Below are positions 16,445-25,073 of a stretch of 55,350 nucleotides of DNA, in pieces; positions within the stretch are counted from its first letter, which is position 1, and every line of letters begins with the position of its first letter. This DNA comes from an uncultured Collinsella sp. (GTDB lineage: Bacteria > Actinomycetota > Coriobacteriia > Coriobacteriales > Coriobacteriaceae), in assembly GCA_900544235.1 (NCBI GenBank), contig UQUL01000011.1, positions 1-55,350 of the forward strand, given 5' to 3'. The position numbers were made by a program, and so were the translations under genes. The notes below the pieces were generated by a model that saw only the letters and a program-made list of their open reading frames with translations, had not been told where the DNA came from and did not search any database.

Positions 16445-16468
16445 GGGATTCAGGAGGGAGTGAACAAC

Positions 16469-16987
16469 ATGGGCAATAAACGAGTCGTGGCTGATTCTTC
16501 ACGCTGCATTGGGTGCCAAACCTGTATGGCGGCGTGCATCGAGGCACACGATATTCCCGGCAACATCGCCGCACCTCGCTTGCGCGTAACGCGCACCTAC
16601 GAGATCTCCGCGCCGGTGGCATGTCACCACTGCGAGGATGCTCCGTGCGCGAAGGCCTGTCCTACGGGCGCCTTGTTCTTTGATCCAAAGAACCATCGCA
16701 TCGGCGTCAACGAGGACAACTGCATCGGTTGCAAGAGCTGCGTCATGGCATGCCCCTTTGGCGCCGTGAGCGTGGCGACCACGCAGGTCCCCGTCTTGAT
16801 GGGCGACGTGCGCGTGGGTTCGCAGACTAAGAGCTTCGTGCTCAAGTGCGATCTGTGCGTGGACCGTCCCGGCGGTCCGGCGTGTGCCGAGGCGTGTCCG
16901 ACCAAGGGCCTCACCCTGGTAGACGAGGAGCGTCTGGCAGAACTGACTGCCGAGCGTGCCCGCGCCACCATCGAAAACGAGGCGTAA
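16469..16987 (+). CDS. 4Fe-4S electron-transfer protein, HydN/HycB type
   Basis: A 172-residue polyferredoxin with four cysteine clusters: CIGCQTCMAAC, CHHCEDAPCAKACP, CIGCKSCVMACPFGA and CDLCVDRPGGPACAEACP. In formate systems such proteins carry electrons from formate dehydrogenase. The ATG after AGGAGGGAG was chosen over upstream in-frame starts inside the structured leader. It heads the operon, 74 bases before fdhF. A second related protein (19363) lies on the other side of fdhF; the latter is the better HyfA match, so this one is more HydN-like. Confidence 0.88.
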   Translation: MGNKRVVADSSRCIGCQTCMAACIEAHDIPGNIAAPRLRVTRTYEISAPVACHHCEDAPCAKACPTGALFFDPKNHRIGVNEDNCIGCKSCVMACPFGAVSVATTQVPVLMGDVRVGSQTKSFVLKCDLCVDRPGGPACAEACPTKGLTLVDEERLAELTAERARATIENEA

Positions 16988-17061
16988 GCGTCGGGCGACA
17001 GGCCCAATGATTGTCAAATAAGTACCGAGTATTCGGTAGCAGAGAAAGGAAGGAGGGTGTC

Positions 17062-19284
17062 ATGGAGAAGCATAAAGTGATTTGCCCGTACTGCGGCGCC
17101 GGTTGCCAGTTTAACCTCTTGGTCCAAAACGGCCAGGTTGTGGGTACCGAACCGCTCAACGGCATCACCAACCAGAGCGAGCTGTGCCTTAAGGGCATGA
17201 GCGGCTACGACTTCATCAACGACACCAAGATCTTGACTCCTCGCGTACTGCACCCGATGATCCGCCGCACTAAGGGCGCGGATCTTGAGCGCGTAAGCTG
17301 GGACGAGGCACTGGATTTCACCGCATCTAAGATGCAGGCCATAATTGACGAATATGGTCCTAACGCTGTCATGACCACCGGCTCTTCGCGAGGCGGCGGC
17401 AATGAGGCGAACTACGTCATGCAGAAGTTTACGCGTGCGTGCATCGGCACCCACAGCGTGGACAACTGCGCCCGTACTTGACACGGCCCTACTGTCCTCG
17501 GTCTGATGGACACGGTTGGTTCAGGTTGCATGTCATGCTCCATCCCCGGTATGGAGGATGCGGGCTGCATTTTCCTCTTCGGCTATAACCCTGCCGATTC
17601 GCACCCCATCGTCGCAAGGCGTATCGTGCGAGCCAAAGAAAAGGGTTGCAAGATCATCGTCGCCGACCCGCGCCATATCGAAACCGCGCGTATCGCCGAT
17701 CTCTACCTTCCGATCAAGAACGGTTGCAATGTTGCGTTCCTCAACGCCTTTGCCAACTGTCTGGTCAACGATGGCCTCTACGACAAGGAATTCGTCGCCG
17801 AGCACACGAACGGCTTTGACGAGTGGTGGGAGACCATCAAGAACTACACTCCCGAATCCGTACAGGACATCACGGGTGTCGAGCCCGCGTTGATCCACCA
17901 AGCTGCCGAGATGTACGCCACGGCGAAGCCCTCTGCCATCATTGGCTGGGGCATGGGCGTATGCCAGCAGAAGCAGAACCTGAAGACGGTGCACACCATC
18001 GCCTCCATCGCCTGCGTTGCCGGCCAGATCGGCAAACCCAATTCCGGTCTCGCGCCCGTGCGTGGCCAGAATAACGTCCAGGGCTCCTGCGATATGGGTA
18101 TGCTGCCCAACCTGTACCCTGGCTACCAGAAGGTCACCGACCCGGCTGTGCGTGCCAAGTTTGCCAAGGCTTGGGGCGTGCCCGAGGAAAAGCTCCCGCT
18201 CGAGGAGGGCTACAAGCTCACCGACCTGGGCCACCTGGTCGACGAGGGTAAGGTGCACTGCTTCTACAACTACGGCGAGGACCCGGTGCAGACCGAGCCC
18301 GATTCGGCCGGCATGCGCAAGACGCTCTCCGAGCTGGACCTGTTCATTTGCCAGGACATCTTTATGACGCAGACGACCATGCTCGCCGACGTCATCCTGC
18401 CCGCTACCTCTTGGGGCGAGCACGAGGGTGTCTTTACCGCATCCGACCGTAGCTTCCAGCACTTTGACGCGGCCGTTCCGCCCAAGGGCGAGTGCCGTCA
18501 CGACTGGGAGATCTTCGCGGACCTGTCTACGCGCATGGGCTATCCCATGCACTACGACAACACCGAGCAGATCTGGAACGAGTGCATTAGCCTGTGCCCC
18601 AACTTTGTGGGCGCGACCTACGAGAAGATGGCTCCCGAGGGCGGTTACGCCCAGTGGCCGGTCAAGAGCACCGATGTGAACGACCACGGTACGCCCGACA
18701 TGTTCGCTGGTGGCAAGTTCACCACCAAGGACGGCCGCGCCAACCTGATGGCGCACGACTGGGAGGCTCCCTCCGAGCTTCCCGACGATGAGTACCCGCT
18801 CATCCTGTGCACCGTCCGCGAGGTCGGCCACTACAGCTGCCGCTCGATGACCGGCAACTGCAAGACGCTGGCGCTGCTTGCCGACGAGCCCGGTTTTGTC
18901 CGCATGAATCCCGCGGACGCCGAGGCGCGCGGAATCAAGAATGGCGACATCGTCTCGATCCACAGCCGCCGCGGCCAGGTATACAGCCGCGCCGACGTGA
19001 GCGATCGCATCAACAAGGGCACGGTCTACATGACCTACCAGTGGTGGATCGGCAAGTGCAACGAGCTGACCATTCACAAGGTCGACCCGGTCTCGCACAC
19101 GCCCGAGGACAAGTTCTCCGCCTGCCAGGTCGACGCCATTGCCGACCAGGTTTGGGCAGAGGGCGAGGTCGAGCGTCAGTACACCGAGCTCAAGCAGGCT
19201 CTGGTGGACGCCGCCGCTCCCCAGGACGTTGAGCCTGGCGCCGCCAAGTTCGACGACGAGACGCACGTGAATCAAATCGTGTAG
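17062..19284 (+). CDS. fdhF: Formate dehydrogenase H, selenocysteine-containing
   Basis: A 740-residue molybdopterin enzyme that oxidises formate to CO2 and feeds electrons to the hydrogenase. The N-terminal 4Fe-4S site is CPYCGAGCQFNL (residues 7-18) plus ELCLKG. Codon 140 is TGA (17479-17481) in DNCART-Sec-HGPTVLGLMD, the exact place of the selenocysteine that binds Mo/W in E. coli FdhF. The reading frame continues without damage to the usual C-terminal molybdopterin-binding domain. The ATG at 17062 has AAGGAAGGAGG ahead of it; an upstream in-frame start at 17011 lacks one. A standard gene caller would split this into two genes. Confidence 0.96.
17493..17512 (+). promoter_or_regulatory. SECIS element in fdhF
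   Basis: TGTCC (17493-17497) pairs with GGACA (17508-17512), presenting a loop that contains GGTCTG. The run TGACACGGCCC at the UGA and the GGTCTG of the loop occur at the same spacing as I recall from the E. coli fdhF SECIS, whose SelB-binding loop is AGGUCU. Confidence 0.8.
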
Positions 19285-19305
19285 TCCCGTTCTCGTTGGC
19301 TTTTT

Positions 19306-19348
19306 GGGCCGGGCGTCCCGTACGTTCGGGAGCCCGGCCCGTTATTTT
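19306..19348 (+). terminator. Strong hairpin between fdhF and hyfA
   Basis: GGGCCGGGC(G)TCCCG pairs with CGGGAGCCCGGCCC (ending 19340), a 14-bp stem with one bulged G, followed by GTTATTTT. It could partly terminate transcription, giving more FdhF than hydrogenase, or protect the upstream mRNA. Confidence 0.6.
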
Positions 19349-19362
19349 GAAAGGAAGTGGGG

Positions 19363-19980
19363 ATGAACCGCTTCATCGACATCAACCCGGAGAGGTGCAT
19401 CGGCTGCGGAACATGCCAGTCCGCCTGTGCCGACGCCCACCGGATGCAGGGTCTTCAGGATACGCCGCGCCTGGCGCTCGTGAAGACCGGCGGTATTTCG
19501 GCCGCCCTTGCCTGCCACCATTGCGAGGGTGCCCCCTGCGCCGAGGTCTGCCCGGTGAATGCCATCGAGCACGATGGCGATCGCATCCACGTCAAGGAGC
19601 AGGAGTGCATCGGGTGCAGGCTGTGCGCCATCGCGTGCCCCTTCGGAGCCATCCATCCCGATGGCACGTCTATCGCCGGTGTCGCAGGCATGTGCGACCC
19701 GACGCCTTCGTATCCTAAGTCCCTGAGCAGCCTGCTTACGTGGGCTCCCGGCCAGTACACCTGCGCTGTTAAGTGCGACCTGTGCGCCTTCGATCCGGAC
19801 GGTCCGCATTGTGTGGCGGCGTGCCCCACCAAGGCGCTGACCGTCATGGGCGGCGCGGCCGATCGCGAGCTCGACGAGGCCAAGCGCCTGCGCTCGATCG
19901 AAAACGGTCCGGTCGTCGACGTTACCGCTGTGGCCCAGGGTCTGTCCGAGAAAGCAGAAGGGAGCGTAAACAATGGATAG
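19363..19980 (+). CDS. hyfA: Hydrogenase-4 ferredoxin subunit HyfA
   Basis: A 205-residue protein, the size I recall for E. coli HyfA. Four 4Fe-4S motifs are CIGCGTCQSACADAH, CHHCEGAPCAEVCPVNA, CIGCRLCAIACPFGA and CDLCAFDPDGPHCVAACP. It passes electrons from FdhF to the hydrogenase small subunit. AAGGAAGTGGGG precedes the ATG; a GTG two codons earlier is in frame. The gene overlaps hyfB by 8 bases. Confidence 0.9.
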   Translation: MNRFIDINPERCIGCGTCQSACADAHRMQGLQDTPRLALVKTGGISAALACHHCEGAPCAEVCPVNAIEHDGDRIHVKEQECIGCRLCAIACPFGAIHPDGTSIAGVAGMCDPTPSYPKSLSSLLTWAPGQYTCAVKCDLCAFDPDGPHCVAACPTKALTVMGGAADRELDEAKRLRSIENGPVVDVTAVAQGLSEKAEGSVNNG

Positions 19981-21991
19981 CATGACGCTGTTTATCGCAT
20001 CGCTTGCCGTCTCGTGCATCGGTGCGCTCGCCTCGGTTCTGCTGATTAAGGCCGACAACGCCGCCAAGACCGCCGGCTGCCTGATCGGCGCCGTCGCGGC
20101 CGTGCTGTCGTTCATCGCGGGCCTCGAGGCCGTGCTTGGCGACGTTTCGTCCCTCAACACGGTCTTCTTCTTCCCGTTCGCCCGTCTCGAGCTCTTGCTC
20201 AACGGCCTTGCGGGCCTGATCGTGGTCCTCATCTCGATTCTCGCCTTTGCGGGCTTCATCTACGGTCTGTCCTACTTCGACGAGTACCCGGGCAAGGTCG
20301 GGCGCGCCGGCTTCTTTATGAACACCTTCGTCGCCTCGATGATGCTCGTCATCACCGCCGACAACGTGTTCTGGTTCCTGGTCGCCTTTGAGCTCATGTC
20401 CCTTACGAGCTACTTCCTTGTCGTTATCGAGGAGAACAAGAACTCCATTAGGGGCGGTTGGCTCTACTTCGTCATCGCGCACGTGGGCTTCGTTCTCATC
20501 ATGGCGAGCTTCCTGCTCATGACCAACGGCGTGGGCGGTTCCTTCAGCTTCAGTGATTTCCGTACGCATGACTTTGGACCCGCCGTCTCCTCCGCGTGCT
20601 TCGTCCTCGCGTTCTTCGGATTTGGCGCGAAGGCCGGTATCATTCCGCTGCACTCCTGGCTGCCCCAGGCGCACCCCGAGGCGCCGTCCAACGTGTCCGC
20701 CCTCATGTCCGGCGGCATGATCAAGATCGGCATCCTGGGAATCCTCAAGGTCGGTCTCGACCTGCTCGCGGGTTCGGGCGTCCAGCTCTGGTGGGGCCTC
20801 ATGGTCCTGGTCTTCGGATCCATCTCGTCGGTCCTGGGTGTCGTCTACGCCCTCCACGAGCACGACATCAAGCGCCTGCTTGCCTATCACTCCGTCGAGA
20901 ACATCGGCATCATCTTGCTCGGTGTCGGCGCGTCCATGACGGCGCACGCCCTGGGCAACGACGTCATCGCGACGATCGCGCTCATGGCCGCCCTCTACCA
21001 CACGCTCAACCACGCCATGTTCAAGGGCGAGCTGTTCCTCGGCGCGGGCTCCCTGCTCTATGCCACGGGTACGCGCAACATGGAGAAGATGGGCGGTCTG
21101 TTCCGCCGCATGCCGGTCACGGCCGTCTGCTTCCTCATCGGTGCCCTTGCCATCTCGGCCATCCCGCCGCTCAACGGCTTCGTTTCCGAGTGGTTCACCT
21201 ACCAGTCCCTGTTCAACATCTCGACGCTCTCCGACCCGGTCGTCATGGTGTTCGCCGTCGCCTCCGCGGCCGCCCTCGCCATCACCGGTGCCCTGGCCGT
21301 CACGTGCTTCGTGAAGGCCTACGGCGTCTCGTTCGCGAGCAGCCCTCGTTCCCAGGAGGCCGCGAACGCCAAGGAGTCCCCGGCTCCGATGTTGTTCTCG
21401 CAGATGCTCCTCGCGGCCATCTGCGTGGTACTGGGAATCGGCTCCCCGGTCATCGCCCCGGTTCTGGGCGACGTCGCCCAGAGCGTGCTTGCCGGCTCCG
21501 CCGTCACAGCCACCTCGGGCGTGTCTCTCGTGAACGAGATTTCCGGTGCCGCCACCTCCACCCCCGCGATCGCCATCGCGCTCGTGGTCCTCACCGGCCT
21601 CGCGTTCGCGTTGAGGTCCTGCCTCGGCGCCAAGGCCCCCGCTAAGAAGACCGACCCTTGGGCGTGCGGCTACGAGCCCAACGAGCACATGCCCGTCGTC
21701 GCCACGAGCTTCGCGTCCGACGTCGAACTCTTCATGGGCCCGCTCTACACCCTGCGCGAGGTATGCACCAAGATCTGCTGGTCCATCGCGCACGTGTTCC
21801 AGAAGCTCACCGGTGTCGCCCAGGGCGTCGAGCCCCTGCCCGACCGTTTCCTGGTCGATGCACCGAGCGAGGGTGCCGACAAGCTGGCCGGCCTCGCCTC
21901 CAAGATCGAGGGCGGCAACTACTCCGTATACATCTGCTACATCGTCGCGGCGCTCGTGGTCTTCCTCGTGCTCGCCGTGGTCATGGTCTAG
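19973..21991 (+). CDS. hyfB: Hydrogenase-4 membrane subunit HyfB (antiporter-like)
   Basis: A 672-residue polytopic NuoL/MrpA-like subunit. The antiporter core carries a charged glutamate in FELMSLTSYFLVVIEENKN (near residue 140), KAGIIPLHSWLPQAHPEAPS (near 222) and lysine/histidine motifs HDIKRLLAYHSVENIGII (near 299). A hydrophilic cytoplasmic stretch lies near the C-terminus before a final membrane helix. It probably couples formate oxidation to ion translocation. GAAGGGAG precedes the ATG. Confidence 0.92.
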   Translation: MDSMTLFIASLAVSCIGALASVLLIKADNAAKTAGCLIGAVAAVLSFIAGLEAVLGDVSSLNTVFFFPFARLELLLNGLAGLIVVLISILAFAGFIYGLSYFDEYPGKVGRAGFFMNTFVASMMLVITADNVFWFLVAFELMSLTSYFLVVIEENKNSIRGGWLYFVIAHVGFVLIMASFLLMTNGVGGSFSFSDFRTHDFGPAVSSACFVLAFFGFGAKAGIIPLHSWLPQAHPEAPSNVSALMSGGMIKIGILGILKVGLDLLAGSGVQLWWGLMVLVFGSISSVLGVVYALHEHDIKRLLAYHSVENIGIILLGVGASMTAHALGNDVIATIALMAALYHTLNHAMFKGELFLGAGSLLYATGTRNMEKMGGLFRRMPVTAVCFLIGALAISAIPPLNGFVSEWFTYQSLFNISTLSDPVVMVFAVASAAALAITGALAVTCFVKAYGVSFASSPRSQEAANAKESPAPMLFSQMLLAAICVVLGIGSPVIAPVLGDVAQSVLAGSAVTATSGVSLVNEISGAATSTPAIAIALVVLTGLAFALRSCLGAKAPAKKTDPWACGYEPNEHMPVVATSFASDVELFMGPLYTLREVCTKICWSIAHVFQKLTGVAQGVEPLPDRFLVDAPSEGADKLAGLASKIEGGNYSVYICYIVAALVVFLVLAVVMV

Positions 21992-22008
21992 AGAGGGGAG
22001 AGGATATT

Positions 22009-22932
22009 ATGAACATCGTTCTTGCGATGGCGCAGGGCCTCGTGGTCATGCTGGTCGCGCCCTTCTTCTCCGGCCTCGCTCGTGTGATTCGCGCGAAGAT
22101 GCACAATCGCCGCGGTCCGTCCATCCTTCAGGATTACCGGGACCTCGCGAAGCTCATGGCGCGTCCCGAGTCCGTGAGTTCCGACTCGAGCTTCGTGCTG
22201 CGCATCATGCCGCCGCTGTTCCTCGCGGTGTCGTTTATGCTCGCCATGGGCCTGCCCATGTTCACGCTCCAGAGCCCCATGCCTGTCTTTGGTGACGCCA
22301 TCACCATCATGTACGCGCTCGCGCTGTCCCGCTTCTTCTTCGCGCTGTCCGGCGTGGATTCCTCCAACGCCTACGCGGGCTTCGGCGGTATCCGCGAGCT
22401 CCTCATGAGCGTGCTCATCGAGCCGTCCATGCTCATCGCGCTGTTCACCGTCGCCATCGTGTGCGGCTCCACGGACATTGCGACCATGGGTCAGCACATC
22501 GTTACGGGCAACGTCTCGAGCGTCGTCGCCGTTATCCTCGCCGGCGTCGCCTTCGCGGCCGCCTGTTACATGGAGCTCGGCAAGCTTCCGTTCGATCAGG
22601 CCGAAGCCGAGCAGGAGCTCCAGGAGGGCCCGCTCGCCGAGCTCTCCGGCCCGTCCCTGGCCATGATGAAACTCGCCATGGGCATGAAGCAGGTCGTGGT
22701 CGTCGCTTGGTTCACCTCCATCTTCATCCCCTGGGGAGAGCCCGCGACCATCGGCGTCACCGCTCTCGTGGGCGCCGTCGTCTTCCTCGTCAAGTGCCTG
22801 GTCGATTTCGTCGTCTGCGGCGTGCTCGAGAACTCCGTTTCCCGTTCGCGCTTCAAGGTGCTCGGTAACCAGACCTGGGCCGTCGTCGGCATCGCGGTCC
22901 TCGCGTTCGTCTTCGTCGTCGTAGGCGTGTAG
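22009..22932 (+). CDS. hyfC: Hydrogenase-4 membrane subunit HyfC (NuoH-like)
   Basis: A 307-residue membrane protein of the HycD/HyfC/NuoH family, which anchors the peripheral hydrogenase arm. NuoH-type features are ARVIRAKMHNRRGPSILQDY near residues 25-44, and the acidic loop LPFDQAEAEQELQEGPLAEL near residue 195. The chosen ATG follows GAGAGGGGAGAGG. Loss of this subunit would detach the catalytic module from the antiporter subunits. Confidence 0.92.
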   Translation: MNIVLAMAQGLVVMLVAPFFSGLARVIRAKMHNRRGPSILQDYRDLAKLMARPESVSSDSSFVLRIMPPLFLAVSFMLAMGLPMFTLQSPMPVFGDAITIMYALALSRFFFALSGVDSSNAYAGFGGIRELLMSVLIEPSMLIALFTVAIVCGSTDIATMGQHIVTGNVSSVVAVILAGVAFAAACYMELGKLPFDQAEAEQELQEGPLAELSGPSLAMMKLAMGMKQVVVVAWFTSIFIPWGEPATIGVTALVGAVVFLVKCLVDFVVCGVLENSVSRSRFKVLGNQTWAVVGIAVLAFVFVVVGV

Positions 22933-22948
22933 GGAGAAGGGAGAAACT

Positions 22949-24406
22949 ATGTCAATCGAATCGAGCTTGTCCCTCTTTGCCATGGTGGCGATCGCCGTCC
23001 CCATGCTGGGCTCCCTGCTCATCGTCATGCTGCCGCGTCCCTACGCTAAATGGATCTGCGCCTTTGCCGGCGGCATCGCCACGGTCGCTTCCGTTGGCTT
23101 GGCCGCGACGTTTGCCAGAAACGGCATGAACGCGGTCGATGTAACCTGGGCGAGTATAGGCCAGACCTTGGTCATGGGCTTCATATTCGACCGGATGAGC
23201 ACGCTGCTCGCACCCGCGTTCGTCGCTATCGGCCTGCTCGTCGTCATCTATTCGTTCCCGTACATGAGCGATAAGAATAAGGAGCATCCCGACGCGCCCC
23301 GTCGTCGCTTCTACGTGTACTTCTCCACGTTCATCGGCGCCATGGCCGGTCTCGCCTACAGCTCCACCATCGTCGGCCAGCTCGTTTTCTTCGAGATCAC
23401 CGGTGTGTGCTCCTGGGGTCTCATCAGCTACTACATGACGCCCACGGCCAAGAAGGCCGGTATGAAGGCGCTCATCATCACCCATATCGGCGCTCTGGGA
23501 CTCTACATCGGCGCGGCCTTCCTGTTCGCCGGAACCGGCACGTTCGCGCTGAGCGCGATCTCCCAGCTCGATTCCGGTATGAAGACCGTCGTGCTGCTGC
23601 TCATCCTGTTCGCTGCTTGGGCCAAGTCCGCCCAGTTCCCGCTCTACATGTGGCTGCCCTCCGCAATGGAGGCCCCCACGCCCGTTTCCGCCTACCTTCA
23701 TGGCGCGTCCATGGTTAAGGTCGGCGTGTGCGTGTTCGCCCGCGCTCTTGCGAGCGCCGGCGATATCCCCGAGATCGTCGGTTGGGTCGCCATCATCGAC
23801 GCCGTCGTGACCATGCTCTTCGGCTTCCTCATGTACCTGCCCCAGAAGGATATGAAGCGCCTGCTCGCCTTCTCGACGATCGCGCAGCTCGCCTACGTGT
23901 TCTTTGGCCTGGGCCTCTCCGTGTTCGGAAGCCAGATGGCGTTTAACGGCGCCGTCGAGCACATCTTCAACCACGCGTTCACCAAGACCCTGTTCTTCCT
24001 CATCGCTGGCTCTCTCAGCTTCACGCTGGGAACCCGTATGCTGCCCAAGATCCAGGGCCTCATGAAGAAGTACCCGGTCACGGGCGTGGGCTTTGCGGTC
24101 GCCGCGACCGCTATCGCCGGCGTGCCCCCCATGAGCACGTTCTTTTCCAAGTTCCAGATCATTTCCGGTGGCTTCGCGGTTGGTGCTACCAACACGGTCA
24201 TCTTTGTCCTCGTGTGCGTCATGGTCGTCGAGACCGTCGCCACCTTCGCATGGTTCCTGCGTTGGATGGGTAAGGTCCTGCCCGGTGAGCCGAGCGAGAC
24301 CGTGGCCGCCGGCCAGCCCCTTCCGCGCGCCATGGCGTTCGTGTTCGTCGTCCTCATGATCATGGTCGTCGTCGCCGGTCCTCTGTCCTCTAGTTGGATG
24401 GGTTAG
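22949..24406 (+). CDS. hyfD: Hydrogenase-4 antiporter-like subunit HyfD
   Basis: A 485-residue NuoL/M/N-type membrane subunit. It shows FFEITGVCSWGLISYYMTPT, WAKSAQFPLYMWLPSAMEAP, TPVSAYLHGASMVKVGV and QKDMKRLLAFSTIAQLAYVF, the usual charged-residue helices of proton-pumping subunits. Position between hyfC and hyfE and its size match HyfD, one of the subunits that distinguish formate hydrogenlyase-2 from the smaller Hyc complex. Confidence 0.9.
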   Translation: MSIESSLSLFAMVAIAVPMLGSLLIVMLPRPYAKWICAFAGGIATVASVGLAATFARNGMNAVDVTWASIGQTLVMGFIFDRMSTLLAPAFVAIGLLVVIYSFPYMSDKNKEHPDAPRRRFYVYFSTFIGAMAGLAYSSTIVGQLVFFEITGVCSWGLISYYMTPTAKKAGMKALIITHIGALGLYIGAAFLFAGTGTFALSAISQLDSGMKTVVLLLILFAAWAKSAQFPLYMWLPSAMEAPTPVSAYLHGASMVKVGVCVFARALASAGDIPEIVGWVAIIDAVVTMLFGFLMYLPQKDMKRLLAFSTIAQLAYVFFGLGLSVFGSQMAFNGAVEHIFNHAFTKTLFFLIAGSLSFTLGTRMLPKIQGLMKKYPVTGVGFAVAATAIAGVPPMSTFFSKFQIISGGFAVGATNTVIFVLVCVMVVETVATFAWFLRWMGKVLPGEPSETVAAGQPLPRAMAFVFVVLMIMVVVAGPLSSSWMG

Positions 24407-24416
24407 GAGGTAGGAC

Positions 24417-25070
24417 ATGGGTTATTCGTTAGTCAATATCCTGGGCGGTCTTCTGATCGTGACCTCCACCATGGTGGTCGTCTCGAAGACCATCCCGTCC
24501 GCCATCAAGTGGTACGCGATCCAGTCGGTTGTCCTGGTGGGCGTGCTGCTCACCCTGGGCCTCACCACCGGTGCCACCGAGCTTCTCATGTGGGCCGCGT
24601 CGGCCTTCGTCACCAAGGTGATCCTCGTTCCGTTCATTCTCAACCGTGCCTACAAAAAGATGGGTTCGCCTGCCGATAGCACGCTGACCTCCTCCATCAA
24701 GCCGGCCTGGACCATCATCCTCACCGGTCTGGAGGTGGCCATCTGCTTCGCGGTGGTCACGCGCCTGAGCCTGCCCACCGCCGAGGTGGCCACTCCGGCC
24801 CTCGCCATCAGCTTCGCGCACTTCTTCGTCGGCCTCACGTGCATCATCTCCCAGCGCAACATCCTCAAGCAGATCTTCGGGTACTGCCTTATGGAGAACG
24901 GTAGCCACGTGACGCTCGCTCTGCTCGCGCCCACGGCCCCCGAGATCATCGAGATCGGCATCGCCACCGACGCCATCTTCGCCGTCATCATCATGTCCGC
25001 CGTCGTCGTGAGGATTTGGAACGACACCAAGTCGCTCGACTCCCACGACCTGACCGAATTGAAGGGGTAG
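24417..25070 (+). CDS. hyfE: Hydrogenase-4 membrane subunit HyfE
   Basis: A 217-residue small membrane protein, close to the expected HyfE size. It has about six hydrophobic segments and the family features FILNRAYKKMG, QRNILKQIFGYCLMENGSH and EIGIATDAIFAVIIMS, with a NuoK-like arrangement. AGGAGG precedes the start. It sits 10 bases after hyfD and 3 before hyfF. Confidence 0.9.
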   Translation: MGYSLVNILGGLLIVTSTMVVVSKTIPSAIKWYAIQSVVLVGVLLTLGLTTGATELLMWAASAFVTKVILVPFILNRAYKKMGSPADSTLTSSIKPAWTIILTGLEVAICFAVVTRLSLPTAEVATPALAISFAHFFVGLTCIISQRNILKQIFGYCLMENGSHVTLALLAPTAPEIIEIGIATDAIFAVIIMSAVVVRIWNDTKSLDSHDLTELKG

Positions 25071-25073
25071 GCC

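Noticed and set aside
13770..16468. Integrated element with attachment-site duplication at tRNA-Gly
   Set aside because: No repeat of the tRNA-Gly 3' end and no integrase were seen downstream, so the accessory patch has no visible att sites.
16040..16468. Sigma-54 promoter with upstream activator sites, as in E. coli formate hydrogenlyase
   Set aside because: No TGGCAC-N5-TTGC-like element was seen in the region.
17479..17481. TGA in fdhF read as a frameshift or pseudogene
   Set aside because: It sits exactly at the selenocysteine position, the frame continues intact, a SECIS hairpin follows, and the full Sec machinery is in the window.
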